From Ptiloglossa arizonensis (Eukaryota > Arthropoda > Insecta > Hymenoptera > Colletidae): a stretch of DNA of 64,000 nucleotides. The stretch spans positions 9,984,811 to 10,048,810 of the forward strand of contig NC_135058.1 in assembly GCF_051014685.1 (NCBI RefSeq). Direction: 5' to 3'. Shown piece after piece: positions 1 through 13,370 of this stretch (positions are counted from its first letter, which is position 1; each line of letters starts with the position of its first letter). The translations under genes and the position numbers were made by a program. A model generated the notes under the pieces. The model did no database searches, had not been told where the DNA came from, and was given only the letters and a program-made list of their open reading frames with translations.

Positions 1-229
1 ACCGTGTATTTTCCACGATGTAAATCTCAGAAATTTATACCGTGCCATTTGCAACGTTAACTCGTATTGCAAGTATCTAAGAAATCGGATAATAGAAGCG
101 TATACTAAATTAGGTTGGATCGAAATTTCGTACGGTGTAGCGCGAAGTTAATCGCGTGGATATTTTCACAATCTTGGTGTTCCCAAAGCAATATTTACAA
201 TATTACTACGACTGATAAAATATTTCACG

Positions 230-640
230 TACGTGTACCCGAACACCAAAATCAATATTTTGAACCTCTGTCGGCTCAAAATATTCTCAACCTCTACATA
301 TTTGAAATATTTTCAATTTCTGTAGAATCAAAATATTTCCAACTTCCATAGAATCAAAATATTTCCAACTTCCATAGAATCAAAATATTTCCAACTTCTA
401 TAGAATCAAAATATTTCCAACTTCCATAGAATCAAAATATTTCCAACTTCCATAGAATGAAAATACACTCGAAATATTCTCATCTTCTACATACTTGAAA
501 TATTCTCAACCTCAATCGAATCGAAATATTTTCAACTTCTATATCAACGCCAAAAGCATCTCCAACACCTCCCAGCTCAAAATATTCCCCCCTTCTACTT
601 ACTCGAAATACTTTCAATTTCCCCCGACTGAAAACATTCA
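230..640. repeat. 26-bp tandem repeat array
   Basis: The unit TAGAATCAAAATATTTCC plus AACTTCCA recurs exactly every 26 bp at 323, 349, 375, 401, 427 and 453. Degenerate copies (TCGAAATATTTTCAACTTC, AAATATTCTCAACCTC) spread it to about 230-640. Confidence 0.9.
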
Positions 641-939
641 CAAATCCCATACAACACGTTTCCCCTTCCATTGATCTCCACAGTCACCGAGAAGGTTAAA
701 AATTCCAAGAAATCCCTAGGAGACCCTCGCGGTAGACTCTTAGTTAAAGACACCATTGTACTCGCCCACTTTCGCGCTACCTGTACAACGATACCCACGT
801 CGTCGTAAGACTCTCGCCTCTGTAACGCAAATCTCGTCTCTCCCCAAGCACCTTGAATCGGCGCGGTACACCCTCGTAGTCTCCCGAAATCGGTGTCTAA
901 CCCCGTGTCGTCTCACGCACCGTGAACCGCGGCATGAAT

Positions 940-1830
940 ATTAACGTTGCACCGGCGCCAATTTCGCGCCGGTGTCTCCTTATCGGTCCGAGACTGTGGA
1001 TCGATCCCCGGCCGACTAATTAGGCGCACGGAGGCGTCACTTTGAAATTTAAAGGGCCACGGACCGGACCGTAGCGTGGCCCGGATCGATCCGGTGCCCG
1101 GCTGCTACCCGCCTGTGCCCCCGCCCCGCCCCCGCGCCTACGCGCGCTCACTGAGCTCGGGGCTCAGAAACGCGCAGAGATGATCCGCTCGGTACGCCGA
1201 GCTCGGTCACCGGTTTGCTGCTAATCGTCGCGCTGCGCGATATCCGCACGCGGAACGAACACCCGCCGCCGCCGCCTCCGCTGCTCCCGCTGCCGCTGCC
1301 GCCACCACCGCCGCCACCGCGGTTGCACGTAGCCAGCGTCGCGTTGGATATCGACCGGGAAGCCCCGTGCAACGACGCTGCCCGCCGTGTGCCAACGACG
1401 GTGTCCCTTACCGAGAATATTACGCTTGTCACCCCCTTGACTGAACTTGTACGCGCGTAGCTCGTAGCGAGCACCCCCGCTTAAACCGTATTCAAGCGTT
1501 TCCCTTTCACGGTGTAACCTAACCTCCTCGGTTCGCTACATTCTTGCTCACCCTTTCCACGAGTCATTAACCACGCGTTAAATTGCACGGCGACGCGTCG
1601 AGTTCCCCCCACCACCGCGCGGACCACCAACGCCTCGCGCGCACGCCCCCGTTACCCCCACCAGGATCGCTGACCAACGGACACTCGACGCCGTTCGAAA
1701 CATTTTTCGGCGCGCCCCGCCGTCGTCGTCGATGCAACGGAGATTCAACGATGGTCGATAATGCCCGCGGTTCGCCAATCGATGGGAATTTCCGCAACGT
1801 TGCGCGGATATTTGTGTAAACACGCTCCGC
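940..1830. other. CpG-rich segment
   Basis: It is GC-rich with many CpGs, including a CCG/CCGCCACC tract near 1262-1320 and CCCGCCCCCGCGCC near 1120. No exon can be proposed; the proline or alanine frames are repeat artefacts. It could be a promoter-like island of the upstream mam region. The flanks 641-939 and 1831-1923 show nothing. Confidence 0.35.
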
Positions 1831-1923
1831 TCGAAATAATCGAAGAGGAGCGAGATTTCGGAGGCTCGCGGTTCTTCGTTGGGTTACGGTGCGATGGATA
1901 TCGTTACGCGTAGGGTATCGTAG

Positions 1924-2142
1924 TAGTGTGATTGGTCGATAAAGAAAATTTTTCGTTCGATGAGTAACGGAGATATCGAGGATCGTTTTATTTCTCCGAT
2001 GATGGTGCTATAGTTTGACGAACGCGCGCGACGTTTCGCGTAGATCCGTCGACTCGTTCGTATATTTACAGTTGTTAAAAGTTGGAACGTTGTAGTATTT
2101 TTTTCACAATGGTAAAAACGATCAATGTTATCGAACAACCTA
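1924..2142. mobile_element. Diverged mariner-like MITE, same family as 36672-36846
   Basis: The right end, reversed, is TAGGTTGTTCGATAACATT. The left end TAGTGTGATTGGTCGATAA is diverged. Shared interior words are TCGTTTTATTT, TATTTACAGTTGTTAAAAG and GTTGTAGTATTTTTTTCACAATGG. The element is old, judging by its mismatches. Confidence 0.55.
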
Positions 2143-2204
2143 GTATTTTCGTAGATCGAGTTTCGCGACACGTTCTCGCGCAGATGCGGATCTATAGATT
2201 GTAT

Positions 2205-2635
2205 CACTTGTTTCACCGTATACCATTTCACCTATCGTTAATTTATAATCATTCTACTATTTACCAATCGATCTTCACCATATCGGCGTTTCAACATTTA
2301 CCGTTTTATTTCTATACAGTATTTCTATTTCGATACCATTCCATCGTTTCACCATACTTCGATTCCAACGCGCGCCATTTTACCATTTATCGTTTAAAAA
2401 TTCCACCACTCTTACGATTTTACCGTTTACCAATTCACCGTACGCTAACTCGTCATTTACCATATTCTCATTTCAATATTTACTCATTTTATCGTTTCAC
2501 CATATCCCCGTTTCAATATGTACCGTTGTATCGTTTTATCCCTGTTTCGATACGTACCATTTTTGTCGTTTCGTCATATTTCCATTCCAACGTCCGTCCA
2601 TTTTACCATTTACCTGTTTTCACCATTCCGCGAGA
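2205..2635. repeat. Degenerate short-period pyrimidine-rich repeat
   Basis: Words such as TTTCACCATAT, TTTACCATTTA and CGTTTCAATATTTACC recur about every 20-25 bases over some 430 bp. The 194-codon open frame through it is a by-product of the repeat. Confidence 0.6.
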
Positions 2636-2640
2636 CAGAA

Positions 2641-4526
2641 CGCGGTACCGGAGGAGAGCCCCGTAATCGAGCGTAACTTTTGGATTTCTGTTTCACGAAC
2701 TCGTCGGATGACGTTCCTCGAATTAGGTATCGTTCGACGAAGAGAAAAATCCAATTACACCGCCACTAGGTACAACGTTGATCGTAATCCACGGTACAAC
2801 GTATTGCGTAACGTCTGCAAAACAACGTTGATGACGATCCTGGCACAATTTTCGTCCAGATGTCGTTCCACGGTGCGTTTCCAACGACTGGTCGAATCAA
2901 CAGCAACGGTTCACCGATTTTCCACCGGCGTTAAACACGAACGGGTAAAAATATCGTTGCTCGGTGACTTAAGTACCTTCCGAGGCTGAAAACGTTGAAA
3001 CATTAAGCGCCGTACATCGTGGCCCTACACGTCCAGCACTTGTTCTATTATTATGATTCACACTGTGCACGATCGCCGTGTTAAATGGCCACACTCGTGA
3101 ACCCTTACAGCGGTCAATTAGTCGCCGTGCATTAACCGGCTCACGTTGTCCGGGACTTTCGAGCGGAAGGTAATTAAGCTGATTACCGAGAGGAATCCTT
3201 CGCGTATATACGTTGTCGGTCCCAGCGTTCCATCATACGAGTTGCGCTTCCTGTACGGGAACTCGAAACGAGCGCAATATTTCTGAAGCTCGAAAGATGG
3301 TCTCGCGCGGATCGACGAGAAATCCCGCGCCGGAGCTCGGGACTCGATCAACACGGTACGCGGCCGACCATCGGGCGAGTTAATTAACCGAGCATCTGTA
3401 TTTTCGATTAATTTATCGTCAGAAATATTTTACTCGCCGAGAAGAAGCAACTCCGTCGGCGATTGGGAATTTCAATAATCGAAATTACAGAAGGGAATCT
3501 CGAGTCTCACCGAGAAGTCCGATGTGTTATTTCTTGCAAATGAATTACAGACGCTAGCCGCGATGCATCGAAGATTGCTTTTTTCTAGTCGATCGGTTTT
3601 ACAGAATGGTAATTGTCTCCGAGAAACTTACGATACTTTACATAAACGATGTATGTACGAAACTTGAACCATGCTTGTTAATTTCTCTGGAATATTTTCT
3701 TTTCGAGAAGCAACTCTGTCCTCGATTAAAAATTCCAATAAGCATGGAATTAATCAAACTATTGAAAGGAATTAAGTTTCTTCTTCTAAGATATATTTAC
3801 AAAGCAGGGCTGCACCCTCCCTTAAGTTCGATCAATACAATTAAAATAACACTCGGGGTGCTTCTTCGATTTTACGACCGACCAAAGAAAATGTACACCG
3901 CTCGAGGAACACTCTTTGAAGCTTCCTGTATTCGTTTCATCGTAGCGGTTGTTCTCCGCAAAAATTATGAGAAAAAAAAAGAAAGAAATAAGAAAGAAAA
4001 AGAATAGAAGAGCAAACAGAATTAAGTAAATTGGTATTCATAATTCCTTAATATCGCGTCGCGTGTCTATTTACATAGTAATTCGTCGGGTTTGTATTCG
4101 TCAAGTTTTTCGTATTGTTTCGCACCGTGCACACGTCCGCGTGATAATTAGCTACTTAAAACACCATCACTCGTCGACTGTGCATTTCTCGCGCGCCGGT
4201 GGCGCCCGCGTGCGCTCGTTGAATCGCATTCTTGCCTGCACGTAAATGCATAATGCGTCCTCCCCTCCCCGGTGCACCGCACCCCTCGTTCCCCCCTGTT
4301 CTGCCGCCTTCCGCCACCACCGTCGCTGTTTCCACTGTGGCGCGATGCGCAGATGCAACGTTCGGACCGAGCCACGGCGAAATTAAAATTATCACTCCTC
4401 CAACACAGCGCGGACCGTTTCGCGGAGAGCTAGACGCGCGATAACGACCACGGGTGAAAATTGAAGCGACGGGTCAACTCGAAAGCGAAGTGAATTCGTC
4501 GACTGGATCGAGACGCGTGTTATTTC
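2641..4526. other. mam intron/upstream DNA, no gene seen
   Basis: Mostly unique sequence. A CpG-rich patch at 4180-4445 (CGCGCGCCGGTGGCGCCC, then C-rich) could be regulatory. No exon is supported. Confidence 0.4.
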
Positions 4527-4665
4527 ACCATGGGAAATTTTCATATCGTCGATTTAGAGACACTCTACTTCTCGCGTACAGTTTACACATTCTACAATGG
4601 GAAATTTTTATATCGTTGATTTAGAGAAACTTTATTCTTCGCGTACAGTTTACACATTCTACAAT
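4527..4665. repeat. 67-bp direct duplication
   Basis: ATGGGAAATTTTCATATCGT at 4530 and ATGGGAAATTTTTATATCGT at 4597 begin two near-identical units that both run through CGCGTACAGTTTACACATTC. Confidence 0.85.
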
Positions 4666-7176
4666 CGATAAATACGTAGTTGCTCGTGGTATCGAGAAAC
4701 GAAGTATTGAGTTTCAGCATTCTGTGTTCGGGTAAGACGATAGTACGGTGATAATTATTTGTATTTTCGTTTGAACAATTTATAGATTTTATCGGCACCG
4801 GTGTATCGAAACTCTCGTTTTCGAACGATAAAGCTTTCAGTAGGATTTAGAATAGACATTTGGACTCGTTGCTCGATCTCGCTGTAGAGAACGTGCAGTA
4901 ATAATAGAGCGTTACTTGTAGCGTGTGATCCGTTTGTATTGTTGTTTCAGAGTCCACCGACACGGTTGCACCGAAATTATGATTTTCGTGTACGGAAATT
5001 TAGATTCGGGATATAAATTTCGGTTCGCTGTGTACTTGACGCGTCACAAAGAATTACGATCTCGATGGAATACGTACTATTGTCGGAAGAATGGAAGAGT
5101 TATTTTCGATTCGTTCTAAGTGGAATTATTAACGACTAAATAAAGCGTCTTTCAACACGGATACGTCGATACTCCCGATGGAGTAGTTCGTAGTTTCCCT
5201 GGCTTCGTACATAAACTGTATTCCAATTACAACAATGTCGAGCCCGCTAATGGAATATACACTCTCGAAAATTTATAATGCCGTGTAACGAATTCTTAGT
5301 TCGTTAACTGAGCCACATTTTCGATCCACTCGAAGATCGTTCGAAATAAATTCCCGCAGTTTCTTCACCCCCATAAGAACAAACCAACTAGACATTTCGT
5401 CAGCCGATAGAAACCCCGTACCTTCGCCCAACTCTCAGTTTTCACCCGCCATATTATCAATCCACTCGAAGATCGTACGATACAAATTTTCCCACGACTT
5501 ATTTGTCATAGAAATAAACTTATGCTCGCTGGATTGCAAACGCGTCTTTAGTTAGCTCGCAGCTTCCGCCCGCCATCGAGTATTCGATCTACTTCGCTAG
5601 ACTACTGCCATTCAGGTCCAAAGGGACGAAGGTACACGATTCTCGAAAGAGTCGCCATCGATCGACTAGAGTCTAGACTCGCTCCACCATAACTAAGTCC
5701 AGTTCTCTCATGGAAAAATGTCCCCCTTTCGAGTTTTCGAGTGACGCCACGAACAAGTGAAATCGCGTCGCTGCGATTAGTACGAGATCGGGCCATCTCG
5801 ATTACATTAACCCGAAGATGTTAGAGTATGAGCTATATCTCAGATGGGAGGTGGAGGAGGGGTATAAATTTATCAGCGTCCCGGTGATTTCCCCGACGTA
5901 TTCAAGAGGTTATATCGAGAACGTCGATGCGTTCGCCTGTTGGTTCTCGCCACTTACGCGAGTGTTTCGCGGCGGTTCGTCGAATCGACCGGGCGAGGGG
6001 GGGCGAGGCGTACGGGAGCGACGAGGAGGAGGGCAATCCGTACGTTCGAGTGCCGTGAAGAACGAAGGGAATGTAGTCGCGGCGTAACCGAGGGGGGTAG
6101 GGACTTGGGGACTGGTGGGGGCTGGTGGCGAAGCGGAGTCGGAGCTCTGGGTGTGGAGCAGCTCGCGAAGGAAAGGGAAAAGTAGAAAAGGGAGGCTAAA
6201 ACAGGAGCTACCTTCGTGAATAGTCTAGAAGGGAAAACATACGGTTGGCGTGCAACGAGAGAAAGAGAGAACCGGTAGAGAGAGAGAGAGGGACCAAGTT
6301 ACGACGGAGAAACAGCGACGTAGGTGCGGGTCGCGTGTGGCCTTCGAATTCTTCACGGAACTTTGCTCGCAACCCCTCTTCGTTCTATTCTGCCCTGTCA
6401 CCGTCACAGTCACGTGACCACACCCTCGCGTGCGCCGGGAAAACACCCCACCGTGTTTCACCTTTTAACGTCCAGCTCGCAGACGTGTCTGCGACCGCCG
6501 CGTTCTACGGTTCTTTCTCCCCGTCTTCGTGCGAGCCGCATGTTAATGCAATACTCTAACCCGGGTATAGGTACGTATCGAGGAATTGTTTGTTCGCCGG
6601 CCGCTAGGGGAAGGTAGAAAAAGGTTAGTCGAAAGCTACGAGGGACCTCGACACAAGGATCCACGAATCCTATCGCGCGCCACGGACTCCCATGGACCCG
6701 TAGAAACGCTTTCGCTGGCGCGACCTCTTCCGCAAACATTTGTGTCAGACCTGTCTACTCTCCCTGTTTCTGTATCACCGAGGGCGTACGTACCACGGAC
6801 CAGAGGGGTAGGATTATTGGCTCGTGCCCTCGCCGAGGTTGGATCGAGGTGGAAAATATTGGCCGTCCCTGGGTCATTTTACTTCCTTTTTCTTCCTTAT
6901 TGACGCAATTTATTTTCTATTTCCTACCTTACTTTGGTCTCGTTCCTTTTTCAAACTTAACTTAATAACACGCCTCGCCTTTTTACCGAACGTGTAGTTA
7001 CTTTTACCCGTGCGCGTTAACTTTCTTCTCTTCCACATTTCGTCGCTCGATAACGCATCGCTATTTATTACATTTTTGCGTTCGTGTAACTTCGATCGTG
7101 AGACATTTCTGCGTTTAAAATTCAACGACGAGGCGGAGCGAAGAATCGAGAGAAGGGACGAGTGTCCGAGCAACGT
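4666..7176. other. mam intron/upstream DNA with a CpG- and GA-rich segment
   Basis: A weak duplication (ATCCACTCGAAGATCGT) occurs near 5322 and 5460. From 5960 to 6760 the sequence is GC-rich with GA runs (6256-6292), resembling insect promoter DNA with GAGA-type tracts. No exon could be confirmed. Confidence 0.35.
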
Positions 7177-7212
7177 GGTGGGGGTAGCCTCCCGGTGACC
7201 TTGATCGGCCAA
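7177..7212. repeat. Dispersed 40-bp element with TGACCTTGA, copy 1
   Basis: GGTGGGGGTAGCCTCCCGG followed by TGACCTTGATCGGCCAAT. The same arrangement recurs at 45824-45873 (diverged), 54104-54132 (inverted), 54369-54411 and 54494-54534. TGACCTTGA read on the other strand is TCAAGGTCA, the monomeric nuclear-receptor site of the FTZ-F1/ERR type. Confidence 0.6.
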
Positions 7213-10200
7213 TACTTTCCGTTCGTTCCACCGTGCGCTAGAGGCTCGAGACTCGAACTGCTTAAACCAATAGCCCAACTACTGTTTTATCGATGAAACA
7301 TCGGTTTAATTTTTACAAAACTTGACACGAGTCGAAGGACGTCGTGACTGATAAATAATTCTAAATATCACATTTCTGTCGTCGTAGGAAGGCTTGAAAA
7401 TCGACGCTATTTCTATTATACAAATCGAAAAAGAAATCCTCCTTTAAAAGTAATTAAAGAGAATACTACAATGTTCGACTACCATAGTCTATATTCATAA
7501 AATATACTTTAAAAATTTCATCGCGTCGAAGACACGAGGTACGTTTTTCTTATTATGCAACGACACAAACGGAAGGTCGTGTCACCGAAGTTCCAAAGTA
7601 ATTGGAATAAGGTGAGTTGGCTTCTTTCACGGTTCGTTACGCGAGTAGTGCATCATTTCGAGGATTCTCGCGCCACCGGTGTTCCCCATGGCTCTTAAAT
7701 ACCGTTTTAGTTTGTAAACCCCGAATAAAGTGATACCCTTTCGAAAGTGAATTCGATCAGTTAGCGGTCGATCCGATCCGGCTTATCGAGTGGCTCGGTT
7801 AGGAGAAAGGCTATCGTGTCGGACAATAGCTACGGCTGTACTACTGAAAAGCGGCTGTTCTCGTGTCAGGCTACTCCACTGCAGCGATCCGTTCCCTGGC
7901 TCGCCTGGAAGGGCGGTTTAAAGATCGGTGGACAGAAACGAGAGCCACGGTAAGGGGAGAAACCGAGACGGTTCTCCAGCCTCCGCCAAGATTTTATTTT
8001 CTCGAACCAGAGAAACCAGTGTTCGACTAGTACGGGGCAACTTGAATCGATTTACGCGAGACCACGTACACGATACAAAGCAAACGTTGTCCGCCAACAC
8101 CGGACATTTATCAATAAGAGAACACGATCATTTGTTTGTTTTTTTTGTCAATAAAAAGTATAAAATTGTAGACAATCTCTGTAACATTTATTTTGGAACG
8201 GTTAGTTATCATTTCGGACAATTTTTTCACGCGCTTACTTATTAAGGTTTCTTGACCCGAGAGGCAAGGGTTTCGTGAAAATATTTCGTTTCGAATTTCC
8301 TTTCCCGGATGTAATTTACGACGAGTGAAATAAAATAAGCCGGGTATAGCGAAAACGATCCTTCGTGTTGCAAACATTGTGCCATTTATTAACGTTTCAA
8401 GCAGTACCGCAACGATTGCAACAAAATTGTTCTTCGAAAGTATCGATGGATAGGTTAAAGGTGTCGTATCGTAATTTTGTTTCGATTCTGAAGACGAAGT
8501 TCGAATTAATTTCAATGTTTGAACGACCATCGTAGCGAAAGACAATGCTCGAATTATCACAGAGTAGTTTTCTTTTATTTTCAATTCGAAAAAAAAAACG
8601 CACGGCATTAACAACAGCGAGGAAGGATAATTTCGTCTTGCAGTAACTGCGAAATAGGAAAATGAATATAATAAAGGACTGAAAGAAAATTTCTATCTGA
8701 AAATGAGCGCGACCAGCGCTCAGAAGCCGTGGTACGGTTTATAATTTGATTCGCGGAAGAATATCCCAGTGTTCACAGAGTAAGAGGAGACTCGTTCGTG
8801 GAGTAGCGGGTAAAGAGCAGAAGGAGACGCAAGAATCTTTCTGAGTAATACGAGGAGAATCCAAGAAACCTGGTTGCTCGTTCCGTTGTGCTCTCATTAG
8901 CGTAACGTTGTGCTTTTCTTGTTGCATACGTTACGAGAGCCGTGTGCGCGCCGCGAAAACTTCTCGATGATATGGAAAAGGGTCCGGTGAAACTTTTTCA
9001 AAATTTACAAATGCGAGAAGCAGGTAATGAACGTGGAACCGCGAGCGTGAATAACGGTATACGTTAAAATAACGCGAAAATAACGAGACAAGTACGAAAT
9101 GTACGCGGCCACGTTCGATATCACGCGTAGATTTAACGCGATCCGTTTCGACGTAAAAGAAATTATTTAATCTACTCGCCTGTGTCAATTAACGCAATTC
9201 CTTCGAAACGACCGAACGGATTTCGATAAAATTCTACGTCAACGAATTCGGTACGCGTATTATAATTAATTACCTCTCGTTGGTTTTTCGCCTCGCCCTG
9301 TGTACCTAGTATTTTTTATCTCGAAAAATTTTTTTAAAATGTTTCAAACGAATCTTAATGCGGATTAAAATCTACACGAAAAAGTTAAATACACGTTCCC
9401 TCTACCTCCTGAAATGAAGAAGGAATTAAACGAAATCTTATTCGTATCCGTACTCAAAACATGGAAGTAGTATTAATTCCTTTTTGTTAATTTTTGTTAA
9501 TTTTCTCCTCGTAACAATTACTCGATAGTTTAGGTTTCTCGTTGAATATTCGTCACGGTCCGCGAGGAGCGCGTGTCAAAGGAAAACGCGCGCCGGTCGC
9601 GATGTTTGAACATCCAGAGGAGATGCACTCGTGAAATCATTTATGCTCGTGCCCTGAGCGCTCGAGGTGCACGTGTAAGCGCTGTAAGCAGAACGTGGAT
9701 GACCGGTTAGGTGCGAGAAATAACGATTCCATGGCACTCCGACGAGCCACAGCTCACCGCGTTCACGTTCTTCCGTCTAGTTTCTTTTTCCCCTCGTTTC
9801 GTTACTGCCATTATTCCAGAGAATACACTGCACGCTCGACCTAACTAGTTCTCTCGATGGTGCTGCGTCGCTAGGACTTCGTACAGACCGTGTACGACAT
9901 TGACATTTTTAATTCGGGGTTCATCGCGTATAATACTGTAGTAAATCAAGACGAATCACCATTGGAGAATAATCGTTCTTTAGGGAGAACGTAACGAGAA
10001 AATTTATTGATCTCTAACACGAAAGTTTACAGGGAATTGTTCATCGATTTACAGGTGACGCGCGTGTAATTATTGTAGGGTGAAAACCTCGAAAGGTTGA
10101 AAGAACTGGACAGAATTTAACGTTAAGAGTAATAACCCTTAATTGCCAGATTTACGCAGACCGTGTGTGTGTGTGCTCTGTCGAAAACATGTTTCACTAT

Positions 10201-11207
10201 CGACTAATTTGCGATGAACATAATCCAAATATTTTAAATCACTAGCAATTTCCATTAATTGGTTCGGTGTTGATTTTGTATGAGTAATTTAAGATGCGTG
10301 TACACGAATTAAATAAATTGAGTATTTAGTATTACCGGTAATTAAGTGCGAATGGGTTGTTACACGCGCATCGAGCTGCACAAGTTCCGAATAATGTGTT
10401 GCAAACTCTGTTTTCTCGAAAACTGTTCCGATTAGCGTTCAACTAATAGCGTTTGTTGATATTTCACTCGACTTTCAACGGGGCTCGCTGGACTCCATTT
10501 TCCGAGAAGTTGCACCAAGTGCAATGCACCGAGTGCATTCGCGTTCTTTATCGATGAAATGGTATTTAAAGAATCTTAGAATATAACGAAAATCTGTTCG
10601 TTCTTTTTTATTCATTCTTCGAAACTTTCATCCGGATAAAAATGTTGCCTCTGTCGGACAAGGGGCGTCCAATCCTCGTTTATATCGGGGTTAGATTCAA
10701 TAATACCGTAATTTGTTTTCATCCCTTGATTCTCAGGCCGTGTACAATCACGGTTAACGTTAACTTTCCGCGTGTTTTCCTCCCGGTTGCTCGGCCCGGT
10801 CGGTGGCTCGTGTATCCACGCGCAATAAAATGCGTGATTATTATTTACGATCGAGAAATTGCCCGCGGACTACGTGGCGTGGAAAGTCACGAAAGACGCT
10901 CGATTTGCAAGCGCTGGGGGGAGGTGCAGGGGGGCTTCGAAGCCTACCGAGCAAGCCGAAGCGTACGGTACCTAATTCAAATCTTCCACGGTGGCCAAGG
11001 GGCCGTAAATTCCCGCGGAAACTCGTATTTACTTCGAAGGCGGCGTACGAATACGTAATGCGAGACTGGAAGAAATAAAAGACGCGGCGTGGACGGATAT
11101 ATACGTTGCATCGTGGCGTCTCTTCGACGCGCGTCGCCCGGGGATTCTCTCGACGTCGTTTCTCCCTTTGTTCCCCGCGGAGAGCTGGGGATTATCACGT
11201 ATCACCG
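7213..11207. other. mam intron/upstream DNA, no gene seen
   Basis: Unique, moderately AT-rich sequence. A (GT)5 run lies at about 10163. Open frames here are short and without family signatures. I see no exon. Confidence 0.4.
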
Positions 11208-11264
11208 GTAGCACGAGACCGGTACCGTTGTCCTATCGGGTTAACTTTTCGAATTGAATTATTT
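11208..11264 (+). repeat. Short diverged duplicate, copy 1
   Basis: GTAGCACGAGACC ... TTGTCCTATCGGGTTAACTT with TTCGAATTGAATTATT resembles 12805-12859, which has GTAGCACGAAGC ... TTGTCCTACGGTGTTAACTT and TTCGACCGGATTATT. Confidence 0.5.
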
Positions 11265-11339
11265 ACCACCCAATGGACGCTACTTACCGTTTCCAGACAC
11301 CCTGGAAATGGATTTCGGCGAAGAGGAGGACACCGTCTG

Positions 11340-11770
11340 GTCATTCTACTCGAAAGCGTTTCTTTTTTTGCAGTGTCTGAGGTCTGAATCTTCGAAAAAT
11401 TATTCTACAGAGATTGTAACGAATTCCTTAAGTTTGAATTTCCGTAAGGAAGCACAGTCTGATCATTTTACATAAAAACAAATTTTTTTGTTGCATTTTC
11501 TAAGATTTATATCTTCGAAAAATTATTCTGGAAAGATTGTAGTGAAATTCGAAAAACTGACATTGTTATAGCACTTTCATCGAATTTCTGCGAGTGTTCT
11601 AAAAAGATTATAGGAAAATTTGGAAACCTGGCAGTACTATAAGAGTTTAAAGAGTTTCCTTAAGGGGACACGGTCTGTTATATTCGCATTAAAAAATGTA
11701 TTTTTTATTCTTTCGAATATTTCAGTCTCGAAAGAATTATTCTGGAAAGGTTGCAGCGAAATTTCGAGCC
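11340..11770. repeat. Degenerate tandem repeat
   Basis: Three diverged units share TCTTCGAAAAATTATTCT(A/G)GA(A/G)AGATTGTA and TTCCTTAAG/TTCCGTAAGGA blocks at about 11390, 11510 and 11730. Confidence 0.6.
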
Positions 11771-12804
11771 AGATTTGAAAGCTCGATGACAGCTGTGATA
11801 CGTGAAATGTAAAAAATAGAATACAATAACGTGTTCAAGTGTGCGGATAAAGCTACCATCGGTTTAAACTGACTTCCCGTACGTCGGATTAAAGATTCGT
11901 TAATTCTATTTTAACGTGCGCGCTGTTAATATCGGTAAACAGAAAAAGTCTGACCGTGCACCGTACTGTTTCGATTCGTGTATAAATGTTTGTCACATTT
12001 ACCATATTGCCCGGATTTATTCCCTATCGTTACTCTTTTCATCCTGTAACAATATCCAACGCAATCTACATTTTACGAAAAGCTTCGACATTCGTTATCA
12101 AAAATACGTTGATCCAAACATTTTGATTGTTCGTTAAAAATTGTTACGAGACAAAGTGTTCCGATTGTATCCTGACAAAAAAACAAACCATTCATACACC
12201 ACGTTACAAATTCAACCAAATATTAGTCCACGAGCTTTAATTAATTTTCCACCGTTTTCTTCTCCGCGTTTGAATTTCTTACATTTTTCTTTCTTTTTTT
12301 TTTTCTTGCGTTGAATTTTTTTACGGTAGAATGGCTGTTCTCGGGTTACGCCGTTCCCTCCGACATTTTGAATTTCTTTACAAAAATTACTCGTACTCCG
12401 TTCCAACTATCTCGAGCCACACGACTTCGAGTCTACGGTGGCTCCGCCCACCCGGCCCCCTCCCCAACGGTAGTAATCGTTTCGCGCAATCAGCACGAAC
12501 GAAAACTCGAGATCCCTTCAAACGAGCGCAGTCTCACGGTTCTCCTCGCCGGATACCGCAGCGTGCTGTTACGAGTAGGGAAATCTTTCGTGGAAAGTTA
12601 ATGCCGCGCGTTGTTCATATTTGTACAGTTAAAAGAGCGGGTGGAAAGGGTACACGCGCTTTAGGAACCGCTGCGGGAGAGTTCATCTTTCCTGGTCCGG
12701 TCGGGAGGCTTCCAACGGTTGCGCCAAGTATCGGGGATTCCTCGTTTCTTTCTCCCGTCTGGCTGGTGCTGCAGCTCTCGTTGCAGAGAGAGGGATTACA
12801 CGGA
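11771..12804. other. mam intron/upstream DNA, no gene seen
   Basis: Includes the start of the longest open frame in the window (12331-13134, 267 codons). That frame has no recognisable family motif, no Gln bias and no splice logic tying it to mam. It is treated as chance. Confidence 0.4.
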
Positions 12805-12859
12805 GTAGCACGAAGCACGCCATTGTCCTACGGTGTTAACTTTTCGACCGGATTATTCC
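12805..12859 (+). repeat. Short diverged duplicate, copy 2
   Basis: Partner of 11208-11264, 1.6 kb downstream in the same orientation. The surrounding bases do not match, so it may be a pair of related regulatory sites or an old element. Confidence 0.5.
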
Positions 12860-13236
12860 GCCGCGAGCGCAATGTTCCTAGTTTCCTGTCCGTTACCCAG
12901 CGGCCATTTCGGGACCCCACCTTCGAGAGGATGGAAACACCGATGCTCCTCCGCGAGATTAACAAAGCGTTACTGTTCTATACACGTTGGACGAAAAATT
13001 ATATACCTATGTACACGCAGCGTTTCGATATCATCATCGATGTCAAAGAGGAAAACAAGAATCTCCGAGTACTGCGAATCTGTACAAAGAGAGACAATGG
13101 CTACAAACTTTTTTTTTTCTTTTTATATATATAAATTTGTAGAAAATCACTACCGACACTCGAAACCTTTCATTCGATCCTCGAATCGATACACAGTATC
13201 ACCAGTCTGTAATTTTCAACGAGGAATGTATTGCAT

Positions 13237-13370
13237 TAGATTGTTCGGAAAGTGATTTCGTTTTCCAAAATGGAGAATGTGTAATTTAATCGAATGTTTA
13301 TACACTTTTAAAAAATCGTGTTTCATTTTCACCAAAAAAAAAACGAATTCACTTTCCGAACAACTCAGTA
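13237..13370. mobile_element. Short mariner-like MITE
   Basis: About 134 bp flanked by TA. The inverted ends share TTGTTCGGAAAGTGA and TTCGTTTT (13241-13264 and the reverse of 13340-13366). The centre is non-coding and AT-rich. TTGTTCGGAAAGT is a typical insect mariner end. Confidence 0.75.

Noticed and set aside
12331..13134. Longest open frame (267 codons) as a gene
   Set aside because: No family motif, no codon or composition signature, and it contains a low-complexity phenylalanine end from a T-run; consistent with a chance frame in CpG-rich intron DNA.
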